NCBI RefSeq assembly: GCF_030272615.1
Contig: NC_081414.1
Location: 907,811,009 to 907,875,008, forward strand
Direction: 5' to 3'
DNA from: Cryptomeria japonica
Taxonomy: Eukaryota > Streptophyta > Pinopsida > Cupressales > Cupressaceae
Length of the DNA stretch: 64,000 nt
Shown piece by piece: positions 21,507 to 32,700 of this stretch; position 1 is the first letter of the stretch; each line of letters begins with the position of its first letter. The position numbers and the translations under genes were made by a program. The notes beneath the pieces are model-generated. The model searched no databases. It saw only the letters and a program-made list of their open reading frames with translations, and was not told the DNA's origin.

Positions 21507-22635
21507 ATGGAAAATCTGATGAAGCAACTTGAAGGAGCTCTTACTGACTATGATGTAGAGAAGTTGAAAAATATCAAATTAGAAGATGATTTAAAAGCAG
21601 CTTAGGACATTATTCAGGCACTTCAAGAAAATCTTACTGTTACAAGAAATAAGAGAAGAGAACTGTGTGAAAAATTGCAAAATGAGAATGATGAAAAGGA
21701 ATCACTAAATGATATGTTAAGCAAATTGAAACAAGAGATCATGACAACAAAAAATGAAATGTAGGATATGACTATGAGATTTTGCAAAGAGATTGAGGAC
21801 AGAAAGAAGAATGAAGAAGAATTGAGCAGAAGACTAAGTGATGCAACAAATGAGAACACAAGACTTAGATATGAAAATGACATGTTGAAGACAGATTTGA
21901 TTCATACTTAGAATGACTCAACTAATGAGACAAAAAGAAATCTTGGAAAGGGAATTGGAAACTGCAAACCAACACAAAGAAAAATTCAAGAAAAGCTCAG
22001 AAGAACTTGGTACCTTATTGAAGAATCAAAAACCCAAAGGTGACACTTCTAGAATTGGATTTGAAGTTGGAGAAAGCTCCGGTACTGCAAATACCCAGAA
22101 TCACAGCAAACCAGTAAGACCTTCTAATACTTACAAATTCAATGGAAAATGCTTTAACTGCAATAAATATGGTCATAGGGCAAATGAATGTAGATCTAGG
22201 AATTATCAGAACATCAATCCTCCCACCGGTCAATGCTCCAAATGCAACAAAATTGGTCATAACTCTGAAAATTGCAGAATGAATGTAAGATGTTATGTTT
22301 GTGGAAGATTTGGTCATTTATCAAATAAATGCAGAACACAAACTGGCATAGGTTATGGGAAAGCTATTCAGAAAAATAATGTAACTTGTTATGCATGTAA
22401 CAAGATTGGTCATATTGCTAAATTTTGTAGAAGTAAAGGTACACCGGTAGACAACAAAAGTACTAGTTTGAAAGGTAAAGAAAAGGTTGAAGAGGTTAAG
22501 CAAGAATTCTCAAAGAAATGGATTAGAAAAGGTGATCTAAATATTGGGGATACTCCTCCACTGGTAGAACCAACAAATGCTCCACCGGCAGGACAGAGCA
22601 ATGCTCCACCGACAGGATGTTCTTCATCAAATTGA
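21507..22635 (+). pseudogene. Family B ORF1: coiled-coil, four CCHC zinc knuckles
   Basis: Starts MENLMKQLEGALTDYDVEKL. Residues 1-170 are a nearly continuous charged coiled coil. Two stops (near 21603 and 21763) and a one-base frameshift near 21905 break it; the rest is open to the stop at 22633-22635. The C-terminal half has four CX2CX4HX4C knuckles: CFNCNKYGHRANEC, CSKCNKIGHNSENC, CYVCGRFGHLSNKC and CYACNKIGHIAKFC, all with ligands intact. A Pro/Ala-rich tail follows. Copia gag normally has one knuckle and a capsid domain; neither the capsid nor a protease is seen. Inferred role: RNA binding and packaging of the element. Confidence 0.8.
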
Positions 22636-22939
22636 AGAAAATTATCTTGAGGGTTTGGCAATCTAATGACACGTGCTATTATTCCCTCAGTTAGAGAAAA
22701 GAAGTTGAAAATCATTCATTATCGGCAAATAAAGTTAAGATAATACATTACCGGCAAGCAATTAATGTGGTAGGTAGCAGAAAAGACTTTATAAAATAAG
22801 GTTTTTGGCTCCATTTCATTTCACCGTGAATTCAAACTTTCAGAGAGCGTGAAGATTTCTGAGCTAAGGCATTCTAAGAAAAGAGGCAAATCACTTCAAT
22901 AATCAATCCATCCAAAGGCAGAAAAAGGTATTTATCATC

Positions 22940-25900
22940 ATGGCATCCTCCTCTGCACCTAAATTCATAACAAACCCTATAGTAGTTGAAGTTATAAAAT
23001 GACCTAGGCCTGTGTTTTATCTAGTTCCCGAGGTAGCTAAGAAAGATGACAACACAGGTGCTTTTTCAAAAATTCCAAAAGGTGTTGTTTATGCAGAAGA
23101 CCTTAGAATGTATATTCATTGCAACATAGAAGAATTAGGTGATGAAGAAATTAAAAACATGTATAAGTCTATCATATGTGACAATTCCAGAAATGTGAAA
23201 CCTGAGCATAAAATTGTTGAAACCCTAGGATTCACTAAAATCCTCTGCATTCCTGAATTTCCCAAGGAAGTGGTTAGGATAGTTCTGAGCAGGGTACATG
23301 GTTCATTCTTTTGGCTTGACTCAGTGCATAAAATTACAAAGGAAGCTATGAAAGCAGTAACAGGGTTACCTTCCACCGGTAACAGACTTGACAAAACCAA
23401 GAAGGTCTCCAATGACTTAGTAACAAACTTAACTGGTGCAACATCCGACAAGAGATCATCAAGGGTTAATGATGTGACCGATACAAATGTTAGATTTGTT
23501 AGCATGATTTTAGGTTACAAAGCAACTCATGCTAATAGGCTTAACTCAGTTTCTAGTTTATGCATAAAGAGTGCTTATGACATGGTTAAGGAAAATGTGA
23601 AAATTGATATCTATGAATGGTTAAAGGATGAGTTAATTGACAATTTAGCAAAAATCAAGAAGGATAAGAAAGGAACCTTTAGATTTGGAAATTTACTTGT
23701 ATGCTTAATGCTACATATAACCAAATAGGTTCCCGGTATAGGCAACAAGGATTTTGGATTTGACATACCGGTAGGAAAACAATTGTCTGGCTTATTCAAC
23801 AACATGGGTGAAAACAGAGAAAAGAATATCAATGAGTATTTTCAAGCACTAAAGGTTAGAATGAATAAGAGAATCAGACTAACATAGGAAATTGTCAACA
23901 AATACAAGGATGATATATGTTTTGTAATAAAAAAGGATGAGATCTGGATGGAAGCAGTCATCCCAAGGACAATCTGGGTAACAGAGATGGGGTATGAAAC
24001 AGATGACCACATAGTGGAAACTTATGCCAAAGCACTTCTGGAAGCCCCCAATGAACCAAAGGAAGAAGTATTTGGTAGTGCTGAGAACATTGAAAGTCAA
24101 ATTCAATCTAAGAAGAGAGTGAAAAAGGTTGAGGCATTTGTGAGAAAAGGAACCAGACAAGCAAAAGCCATAAAGGAAGATGTATTAAAGAAAACCGGCA
24201 TAACTAAAGATGAGTTGGTAGCCCAACAACCTAAAACTCATCTATCACCGGTATGTACTTCCTCAGAAGGAGATATGCCACCAAATTTCAAAAGAGTTGT
24301 CAGGAAAAGAGACCCCTCACCGGTAACCACTCCTTCACCTAGAAGGACAAGACAAAAGCAACAAGTCGTAAGATCTCCTGTTAGGAAAGTCACACCTAAG
24401 AAGAAGTTGACCCCCAAAAAGAAGAAGAAGACAAACACTGACTTGGCCCCTCTTGACATATTATTGAATGAGATCATAGAGGAAGGTAAATTGAAAAACA
24501 TAGGGAAAATCTATGACACCCTATCAGATGATGAGGAAGGACAAGTTGAGGAGAGTGTTATATTACACATGGACATGTATAAAAAGTTTTTGTTGCAAGT
24601 CTTAAATGAAATTCCTGATGAACTATATAAAAGACTTGAGGCCAAAAGGAAAGGAATAATTGAATTGGATAAGAAAATTAAAATAGAAAAACTACTTGCA
24701 GTATACCCGGTTAACTCACCTAAGGAAATTGATGATCTGATAGCTCAGGCCAATCGGACACTTTTTTCCACTGCACACCGGCAAATTTCACTAATGGCAG
24801 GTAGAGTTACAGAAGTTTCAAAGGAAACAAAAAATGGTTGGGATACATTCTTGGTTGAAAAAGAAAAACAAGAAGAATATAGGAATCCCAAGCCCATTTT
24901 GGTATATCAGAAGGACAAAGGGAAAGGTAAAGTTGGTAGACCACCAAGTATCAAGATTAGAGACAACTTACCCCCACCTCCCTTAAATACTCCACTGGTA
25001 AAAACAACAGAAGGTCAACCGACAGCTGAGAGTATGGATACAGAGGATAATAATCCTAATCTTGAAGTCCTATATACTGTGAATGTTGATACTCAGAAGA
25101 TCAACATAGTGGTAGATAAGGATACACCAGATAAATCAGGAAAGACAGAGCAACCAGCAGTAGATACAGAGAAAAAGATGGAATCTGGAACACAAACAGA
25201 GAAACCATCAAAGCTAAAGGCTCCAGAATAGATGCCACCGATAAGAAATGAAGCAGGAAAACTAGTGCTTAAAGAGATTGAGACACAAACAGACCTACCA
25301 GAGGTCAATACTAGCATGATCACTTCCACCAGCACTCAGTTTATTGGGACACCATCAAATGTGACTGAGGTATTACTTGAATCTATCAAGAAAATAATTG
25401 ATTATAGCTCACAAGCTTATAAAGCAATAGATGATTCAATTCCATTTTTGAAATCAATAGCTCCAAATTGTAATATAGACAATAAAGATTCTTTAGGCAA
25501 GTTGGATACACTTTGTAAATATATTTCTGGAAATTTTGAGCAAACAAAGGTAGAATCTGTAAAGGAAATTGTAGAAAAAGAGAAACAAAAATTGTTTGAG
25601 GAAGGAATAAAGAAGTGTAACAGGGAATTTGACACACTTCTACCGGAACTGTGCAATTTATTGAAAGAATACAAAACTCTATACAAAGACACCTGTAAGA
25701 TAAACTTTTTGACCATAGATGTAGACAAAAAGATGAACAAGGTACAGGAAGAGATCAATAAACTTGCAGATAATTTTGTTAACTCACCTGATACATTATC
25801 AGCTTTTGAGGAAAAGATAACAAATTTTGAGGAAGAATTGCTCAAATTAGAAAGAGAGAAAGAGAAAATAATAAACAAGGCAAAATTCTTGAGATCTAAA

Positions 25901-26116
25901 CTAAGTCCAAGATTGGACTATTTAGCATCTCTGCGGAAGGAAATCTCAGAGGCACTAACATAGGGAAGCAAAACACCGACAGAGCACTTGCAGCATCTCA
26001 CCGGTATAGTATACAGAACCGAGACAACAATAAAAGATAGTAAGAAGTTTATGGATGGTATAAACTTAATTTTGGGAGATATTCTTCAGATAATAACTAC
26101 CCAACTACAAGGTTGA
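22940..26116 (+). pseudogene. Family B ORF2: about 1,058-residue protein of unknown function
   Basis: One frame from ATG 22940 to TGA 26116, interrupted by stops at codon 21, near 23726, 23885, 25229 and 25961. Stops are few for the length, so the frame was recently intact; the B1 fragment has Arg at codon 21. Residues 1-330: globular, with FSKIPKGV, RMYIHC, HGSFFWLD and MKAVTGLPSTG, vaguely like plant transposon accessory proteins. Residues about 440-500: very basic (RKRDPSP, RRTRQKQQ, TPKKKKKTN), probably a nuclear-localisation or nucleic-acid-binding stretch. Residues about 580-800: acidic/proline linker with two TQT motifs. Residues 800-1,000: coiled coil. No catalytic motif recognised. 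Conserved in B2 at 45080-47629. Confidence 0.75.
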
Positions 26117-26167
26117 GGTTATGGATTGGTACAACTACAAAATCTACTAACCTTTGTCATTGATGCC

Positions 26168-26177
26168 AAAGGGGGAG
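26168..26177 (+). promoter_or_regulatory. Internal PPT, family B
   Basis: AAAGGGGGAG in TTGATGCCAAAGGGGGAGTA, about 150 bp before the LTR. Conserved in B2 at 47650. Multiple PPTs before the 3' LTR are known for Sireviruses. Confidence 0.7.
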
Positions 26178-26312
26178 TAGTAGGATGAGAAAATTCAAAA
26201 CACAGGGATCACATGCTTAGGGGGAGCTCTCACATTTTTGGTAAACTTTTTTGGTCTACACTTTTTTTTTGGATATCTTTTGAAATTTCTCATGAGTGTT
26301 GCCATCAATGCC

Positions 26313-26323
26313 AAAGGGGGAGA
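26313..26323 (+). promoter_or_regulatory. 3' PPT, family B
   Basis: AAAGGGGGAGA directly before the 3' LTR start TGTTGG; primes plus-strand DNA synthesis. It sits between the arms of a 13 bp inverted repeat (26298-26310 and 26377-26389, GTTGCCATCAATG and its complement). Confidence 0.85.
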
Positions 26324-26324
26324 C

Positions 26325-27242
26325 TGTTGGCATATGGACACTCCAATGAGACATTGTTTGTGATTGAAGGTTTTGTCATTGATGGCAACCCTGCAATCCT
26401 ATGGCACCGGCAATACATTATACCGGTAAAACATTACATAGGCAACCTTGCAATCCTATGGCACTGGCAAGACATTATACCGGTAAAATATTACATAGGC
26501 AACCTTGAAATCCTATGGCACCGGCAAGACATTATACCGGCAAAACATTATTCAAGCAAGACAGTGCACCGACATCAACAAGATCACTCTACACTGGCAC
26601 CAACATAGACTAGAACATGTATACCGACACAGAGGCCGACAGGATTTTTGATATGTAATATTTTGTTTATTATTGTAAGCCGACTTGGCAAATTGTAAAA
26701 TGACTCTTGTATATAAAAGAGATCATTGTAGACATTTGTAATGTATGGATAGGAAGTATAAAGATAATTATAAGGAAGACCTAATGTGCAAATTGTAAGT
26801 CAAGGGTATATGTAAAGAACAGAGCAAGAACCGGTACTGAATCTAGAATTGAAGATGCTATTGTAAAGTAGTACAGAATATTGGATCTGTGTAAATCCTC
26901 ATTGTAAGTCAGTGTGACTTCTTATTGAGCAGTGTGCTCTAGGCAGTTGGCCTTCCTGCATGTGCAGGCCCCTATTGTAAGTAATATTCTCTTATTGGCC
27001 AGTAAATGAATATTGTGGGTCACAAATCCCACTGAGGTTTTTCCCACACAGGGTTTCCTCGTTAAACATCTTGTGTTATGGTGTTCTTTTCATGTGGATG
27101 TTTTTTATTATGTTATTTACATTAATTCTTGCATACCAGTATATTGTTACTTTATGTTCTGCATGTTCTATTTCAAGAAAATCTCATTACCGGTCAGATA
27201 CTGATTCACCCCCCCCTCTCAGTATCTGTGGGAACCCTAACA
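26325..27242 (+). repeat. 3' LTR of family B copy
   Basis: 918 bp, TGTTGGCATATGG...CCCTAACA, followed by the CATAT duplication. Confidence 0.95.
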
Positions 27243-27247
27243 CATAT

Positions 27248-27700
27248 CTCATTTTATGTTCATCATTTAGCTTCTCTTTTAAAAAGGAATTAATCTAAAT
27301 ATGCTAATTTAGAGTATTTTCCTTATCATTTAGCTTAAATCATTGAACTAATATAGTATGCTAGGATAGTTTGTTTACTAACCTTGTCATCTTATAGTTA
27401 GTTTATTGCATTTCTAGAATCATGCATAGCTTAGGATGCATCTCATATTAAAATCAACAAAAGCATCCCTCGTTCTTGCATTTGCCATCCCTAAACCATT
27501 TTGCTCAGTGATTTGAGAGCAAAAACATTGGTTTGAGGGACCGTGCAAGATAGAGAACCATGGAACCATCCTTGGGAAGCTGAGTTATGCTTCATAACTC
27601 CATAGCTTGCACCAAGAAGTCCTGTGGGTGTGTGAGCAAGGCTCCCTAGAGCTTCGTTTTTCACATTTTGAGTTCTATCAACCCACTTTTCCCGCATACA
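27248..27700 (+). repeat. 5' LTR of A, right part
   Basis: Resumes after the CATAT duplication and matches 44190-44642, ending CCCGCATACA. The minus-strand frame at 27491-27697 recurs at 44433-44639 because it is LTR sequence, not because it is a gene. Confidence 0.9.
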
Positions 27701-27704
27701 TTTC

Positions 27705-27722
27705 TGGCACCCACCATGGGGC
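27705..27722 (+). promoter_or_regulatory. Primer-binding site of element A
   Basis: TGGCACCCACCATGGGGC four bases after the LTR. Probably TGGCGCCCACC... before CpG decay, a form used by Ogre/Tat elements. Confidence 0.65.
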
Positions 27723-27787
27723 CTTACCCCATATAAAAAATCATTTTTTTTATTTAACCCCTTTTGCAGGTATGCGAGAAAAATGAA

Positions 27788-28063
27788 TTAGCGTGTTGGG
27801 TTAACTGATTAGCGCATCCAGTTAACAGCCTAGCGCATTCGGTTGACTGTTTAGCGCGTTGGGTCCATCATCTAGCACGCAAAGTCTGTTTATTAGCGCA
27901 TCAGAATACTAAATTTATCTTGTAGGTTTCGGCATGGGAGAAAAATGGAGCAACGTCTTTGGAACACAGAGTAGCGCATCCTAAAGACAGTATAGCGCAT
28001 CACTGATTTATTTTAGCGCATTATTGTGATTTTGTAGCATACAGTTTGTTCTATAGCGCATCA
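27788..28063 (+). repeat. TAGCGCAT motif cluster 1
   Basis: About eleven copies of TAGCGCAT(C/T) or CpG-decayed forms (TAGCACGC, TAGCGTGT), mostly 20-35 bp apart, sequence between them unrelated. Confidence 0.85.
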
Positions 28064-29562
28064 TAGACAGAAATAAAAAAAATAAAAATTGTAACCGAAA
28101 GATAAAAATTAGACTTGTGGAAGTCCACTAAGTTATCTAACGTCTTTCACTGGTTATTTTGCAGGATTCTAACAACTTTATTGCAGATGGGAGCTTCGTC
28201 TTAGGATCAAGATAGTTAGATTTTTACTAACTTACTTAAGTTAGTTTAAAATTTGATTTTCTTTTCTTAAAATTGAACTCACTTTGTTTTTAGGCTATAA
28301 AAAGAACCACTATCAGAAACTTTCTTGCTTTCATAGGAGAAAACCTTTATTTTAGGCTCTAAAAAGAACAACACAAACATTTCTTTTTTGCAAACAGAGC
28401 TTTAAAAAGAACCTCACCATTCTTTGATGTATAAAAGGATTCATTTTTAAATTTTGCAAGAGAAAGAACCTCATTTACAAAGTTTTGTTCACAATCAAAA
28501 GAGGGAAGTTATTCCCCTTTTCCGATTTTCTTTTGTCGACCACGTTGAAAATTTTGCTTTGTTGACCAGATTCTTTCACTAGATTAAAGAATCATTGCTT
28601 TGAGGAACTAAAAGGAACACCATGCTTTTTTTGGAGCAACATCTCCAAGTAGAGGTTAGCAAATCACTGAATTGAAGGCTTAAAAAGAACTTTGATTGCC
28701 TTGTATCAAAAGTGGAAAGTATATGTTCTCCCCTTAACTGGGTGATCAAAAAGCCAAACCTCTCTTAAAAAGATTTCTTTCCTTCAAGGATTTATATCCT
28801 TTAGCAAGCCTACCTTCCCGAGGAGTTGAAATCAACTCTTAAAGCCGTTTATGGCCGGTGTGAAGGGAACAACCTAAGTGGAAAATGACTTTGATGCCAA
28901 GTGTTCCAACCCACTATAATCAAAAGTGGAGGGAGATGAAAGTCCCTTTCAATGGTTGCGTGCAGTGATTAGCCTTCCCCTAGTATCCTTGAGATACGTA
29001 AAGCCTTTGTTCTAAAGGTTGGGAAGCCTCCTGAGGGAGTTTATCACTGACAACTGAATAGGAAGCCTGATTACGAACCATAGAAATAGAAACCTTGAGT
29101 CGAGTCAGTAACTAGACATTTATAACATCATAGTGCAAGGGTTGGGAAGAATCCGCCCCCAAGATTACTCACCATATATCTCCCAAGATAACTATTCAAC
29201 TGTGAAGCAATTCACTTTGAGTTAATTTATGGAAAAAGGCAAAAAAAGGGGCACCCTCTAGGGGGTGACACGACTGTTTGAGCTGACGGAGTATCAAGAC
29301 TAGTGGGCTATGATGTTATTTATGACCTTTGAATAAAGAGTCTTTCTGAAGTGCATTATTCGTATCCAAACCTGTTAAAACATTGGGGATTTGAGTACAT
29401 CCTCGTAGAACATACACTTTTTGTTAGATTAAGCAGAAATGGTTGTCTTCTTTGTGTTGTGCTTACATTTATTACTTCAGAAAATCATCCATGAAAGCTG
29501 AAAAACTCACAATCAAACCCAAAAATTGCAGAAAAACCAACCGAAGGAAAAATTAGGGCAGA

Positions 29563-29945
29563 TTAGCACATGGGGACAACTCCTTAGCGCGTAGGGTATT
29601 TCTGTTAGCACATCAAACCATCTAGTTAGTGTGTCTGTTCCAAATAGTAGCATTTTATCACAACTCCAAAACAGTGTTAAAGCATTTAGCGCATCAGAAA
29701 AATAGTCTAGCGCGTTGAAGCATCAGCTAGTGCGTAGAAACCAAACATTAGTGCATTAGGTTTAATAGTTAGCGCATCGCAGACCCAGATTAGTGCGTAA
29801 CTTTTCAAACAGACAGAAAACAAATTTTGAACAGTCAAAACTTCTAGCGTGTGTCTGGGGGCAGCCTAGCACATGTGGTCATTCTTTTAGCGCATGGAGT
29901 AATTTTGGTAGTGCATTTCATCCCTGTTTTAGCGCATGACCAAAA
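29563..29945 (+). repeat. TAGCGCAT motif cluster 2
   Basis: About fifteen copies on the same strand as cluster 1, many as TAGTGCAT, TAGCACAT or TAGCGCGT. Confidence 0.85.
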
Positions 29946-30338
29946 ACATATAGACAAGGGGCAAAACAGTGAGGAATTTTAAAATTTTTGAAAACATTTT
30001 TAGAAGCCTCTTTTCATCAGCATCAATTCCCATCAAAGCGGAGTACTGAAAACAAACCTTTAAAAGCTATTTCTTGAGCTAAGTTTGTGTCAAAACAAAT
30101 GTTGTAAGAATCTGAAACTGATCGCACAGTAAAACATATCTATCTTATCATAATCCGGAAACCTCATCATAAGTATCAATAGAATCCTTTACCATCTTAC
30201 GGATTTCATCTCAAAAACACTTGTTTAACAATTTTAGGTTGTCAATTCAAGTCTCCATATCGGGAGGCTTTTATCCATATCATTTGACGCACTTTGTCGT
30301 GAAGGGGAATCTAAACCTTCATTTTGATAGAGTAAGAC

Positions 30339-30791
30339 TTGAAATTTTCAAAACAAGATCAACTGAATCCAAACAAATCAAAGGAAACCATTGATCACTC
30401 ATGCATGACTAATCCCCATATTCTGAAAAGAAAGAACCTTTATCGTAACATCACGTTGAAGAAACAACAACCTAGTTTTTCCAAATTCATCAAGAGAAAT
30501 AAGTTTTTATACATCAATCGTCAACTCTTCAAATCTCATCGAGTATTCCTTCATCATGTCCAATGTTATATCCAAAACAAATCCAATGAATTTGACAAAG
30601 AGCCTTTAAAGACTAGGGCATATTGTCAAAAGTCTGCTTTTAATCAAATCATAAACTGTGGAGGGAGGATCAATCTGACATTCTTACTCAACGAGTGTAT
30701 CACTTATAACATACCCCAACCAGAACCACCAACCCCCGAGCAACATATCGAAGAGGATTTTGTCCCCTTTGTCACTGAAAGTTTCTACTAA
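30339..30791 (+). CDS. Upstream ORF of element A (Ogre-like ORF1)
   Basis: Open frame of 150 codons just before gag, with first ATG at 30405 (MTNPHILKRKNLYR). The stop TAA at 30789-30791 is one base before the gag ATG at 30793, in a different frame. Basic N-terminus (KRKNLYRNITLKKQQ), proline-rich acidic C-terminus (PQPEPPTPEQHIEEDFVP). No family recognised. Ogre retrotransposons characteristically have an ORF of unknown function at this position, which is why I call it. If translated from 30405 it is about 128 residues and intact. An alternative is a chance open leader. Confidence 0.45.
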   Translation: MKFSKQDQLNPNKSKETIDHSCMTNPHILKRKNLYRNITLKKQQPSFSKFIKRNKFLYINRQLFKSHRVFLHHVQCYIQNKSNEFDKEPLKTRAYCQKSAFNQIINCGGRINLTFLLNECITYNIPQPEPPTPEQHIEEDFVPFVTESFY

Positions 30792-30792
30792 A

Positions 30793-32700
30793 ATGCCTGT
30801 TACTCGCTCTCAACAAAACCAACAGAGCAAGACACACGCGGAGTCTAGTATGAATCGAAGGTTGTCAAATCCTTTTGAGGGTCCACACCTAGAGGATACT
30901 GAAAGTTCTGAAGAACTTCTTCAGGAATGTCAGGAAAGTGCTTCATTCCAAAAGCTTGTAGAAAGGCTCATGGAAAATGACAAAGAGAAATATTTTCTCA
31001 TGCTCACAAGTAAAGGAGTAAAACTCCCTGAAAACCTTGACGCAGATGTGTTTAGGACACATCCTCATCATTACAAATATCAAGAATGACAACGAGAAAG
31101 GGAAATCCGAGACCCTGAACAAAACATCCCAGATCAGAACATACTAGAACAACATACACCAATGCAAAACATCCCGGATCAAAACATACCAGAGCAACAT
31201 ACACCCAGACAATACCTCCCCGAGCAAAACATACCATTCCAAACACCATTTCAACCTAGGATCAATACAAGGGAAGAACTATTCCCTCAGCAAAACAATG
31301 TACCTTTGGCTACCCTTACTCAACAAATGCAAATGTTACAAAGGCAAATGCAGGACATACAACAAGGGACAATAGTATGGTACTCTTTAAACGAAATGTG
31401 TCCTTATCCTTTTGACAGGAGATTGCACTTGATCCCTTTTCCTCCAGACTCAGACGTGCCTAAATTTGACAAATATGATGGAAAAAGTGATCCCCATGAT
31501 CATGTCAGAGAATTCTGTACCATGAGTCTTGAGTTTGCTCATGATGACACCTATCTAATGAGGTTATTCCCAAGAAGCTTGGGAGGGCAAACAATGGAAT
31601 GGTTATCCAAAATTACACCACCTGTCAGATCATTTGATGAATTAGTTAACAAGTTCATAACCCAATACTCCTATAACATTCAACACGCTATAACCATGCT
31701 AGATGTCTGCAACACTAAACAAAAGAACAACAAAACATTCATGATATTCCTTCAACGTTGGCGACGTATGGTATCATGATATCCTCGAGATATTCCTGAA
31801 AAGGAGAAAATGGAAATCTTCATCGATAATTTGAATGGTGAAATGAGTTACAGGCTAAAACTCCAATGCATAACGTCTTTCACTAAATTGATTGAAAATG
31901 GCATTCAAGTAGAGGAAGCGTGTGTCAAAAAGGGAACACTCAAATTCTTCAAGGAAGGAACAAACTCATCAAACTACAATAACCAAAACAACAACAACTT
32001 GGACAAGTCTCGATTCTGGACTCAAAACAAAAATGAAGGCAACAATGAATTGCATGATCCCAAGTCTAAGCAACTAGTGCTTGCATTATCCGGAAATCCT
32101 CAGACTACGAAGAATCCTAAAAGTGCTAATCCAAACGCTAACACCTATACACCAAACACCAATCAAGGACAACTCAACACAAACAACACCAATGATAATC
32201 AAAGCAAAAACATGAATCCAGGACCTAACAACAATTCATGCGACAACACCAACAATTTCCAAAAGTGTGTCTTCACACCACTGGGACAATCACTAGAATC
32301 AACATTTAGAGAACTTTTGGCAAACAAGATTCTCTCCTTGCCTGCGATCAACAACTATGAACCCCAAATCAAACCACCTTGGTGGAATGATTCACACTAT
32401 TGTGATTTCCATCGTAACAAGGGTCATCGAACGAACGATTGCATGAGATTGAAAAACATTGTGCAAGACATGATTGATCGAGGTGACTTAATGGTAGATG
32501 GTCTCAAAACAAATGGTGATCACAACGCCTTTAAAAATCCTCTTCCAAATTACAACAAAGATGGAGCTTCAACCTCGAACGATACACGCGGAGTTCGTAT
32601 CAACCATATCTACAACAACACCATAAATCGCATATCAACTGAAGGTCATCAAGTAAATGTCATCACCATCCGAGATCAGCTTGATCATGAATCTGTCAAT
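30793..32700 (+). pseudogene. Gag of element A
   Basis: Starts MPVTRSQQNQQSKTHAESS, with stops at 31087-31089 and 31777-31779. Between about 31110 and 31240 the protein has repeated blocks related to QNIPDQNIPEQHTP. The capsid-like (Retrotrans_gag) region is at about 31380-31930: VPKFDKYDGKSDPHDHVREF, MRLFPRSLGGQTMEWL, FITQYSYN, FLQRWRRM. An Asn-rich linker follows (31970-32260), then a CHHC-type knuckle CDFHRNKGHRTNDC at 32401-32442. The frame continues into protease without a break, so gag and pol would be one polyprotein here. Confidence 0.8.

Larger units (their letters stand above)
20518..27242 (+). mobile_element. Family B retroelement, complete copy
   Basis: Two 918 bp LTRs, CATAT duplications at 20513-20517 and 27243-27247, an exact tRNA-iMet primer site, two PPTs and 4.9 kb inside. 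Codes for ORF1 (coiled coil plus four CCHC knuckles) and ORF2 (about 1,058 residues). No Asp-protease, integrase, RT or RNase H motif is present in any frame. LTR ends, primer site and PPT match those of Copia elements F and H in this window, so it is probably mobilised in trans by such an element. It is younger than A, into whose LTR it inserted. Confidence 0.9.
27723..30338 (+). other. Leader of element A
   Basis: No gene found. Contains two TAGCGCAT motif clusters, repeated TAAAAAGAAC words between 28290 and 28690, and splice-like signals: a donor-like CAG|GTATGC at 27770 and an acceptor-like ATTTTGCAG ending at 28165, which would enclose the first cluster. Ogre-type elements are known to splice their RNA, so an intron here is plausible but unproven. 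Confidence 0.5.
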
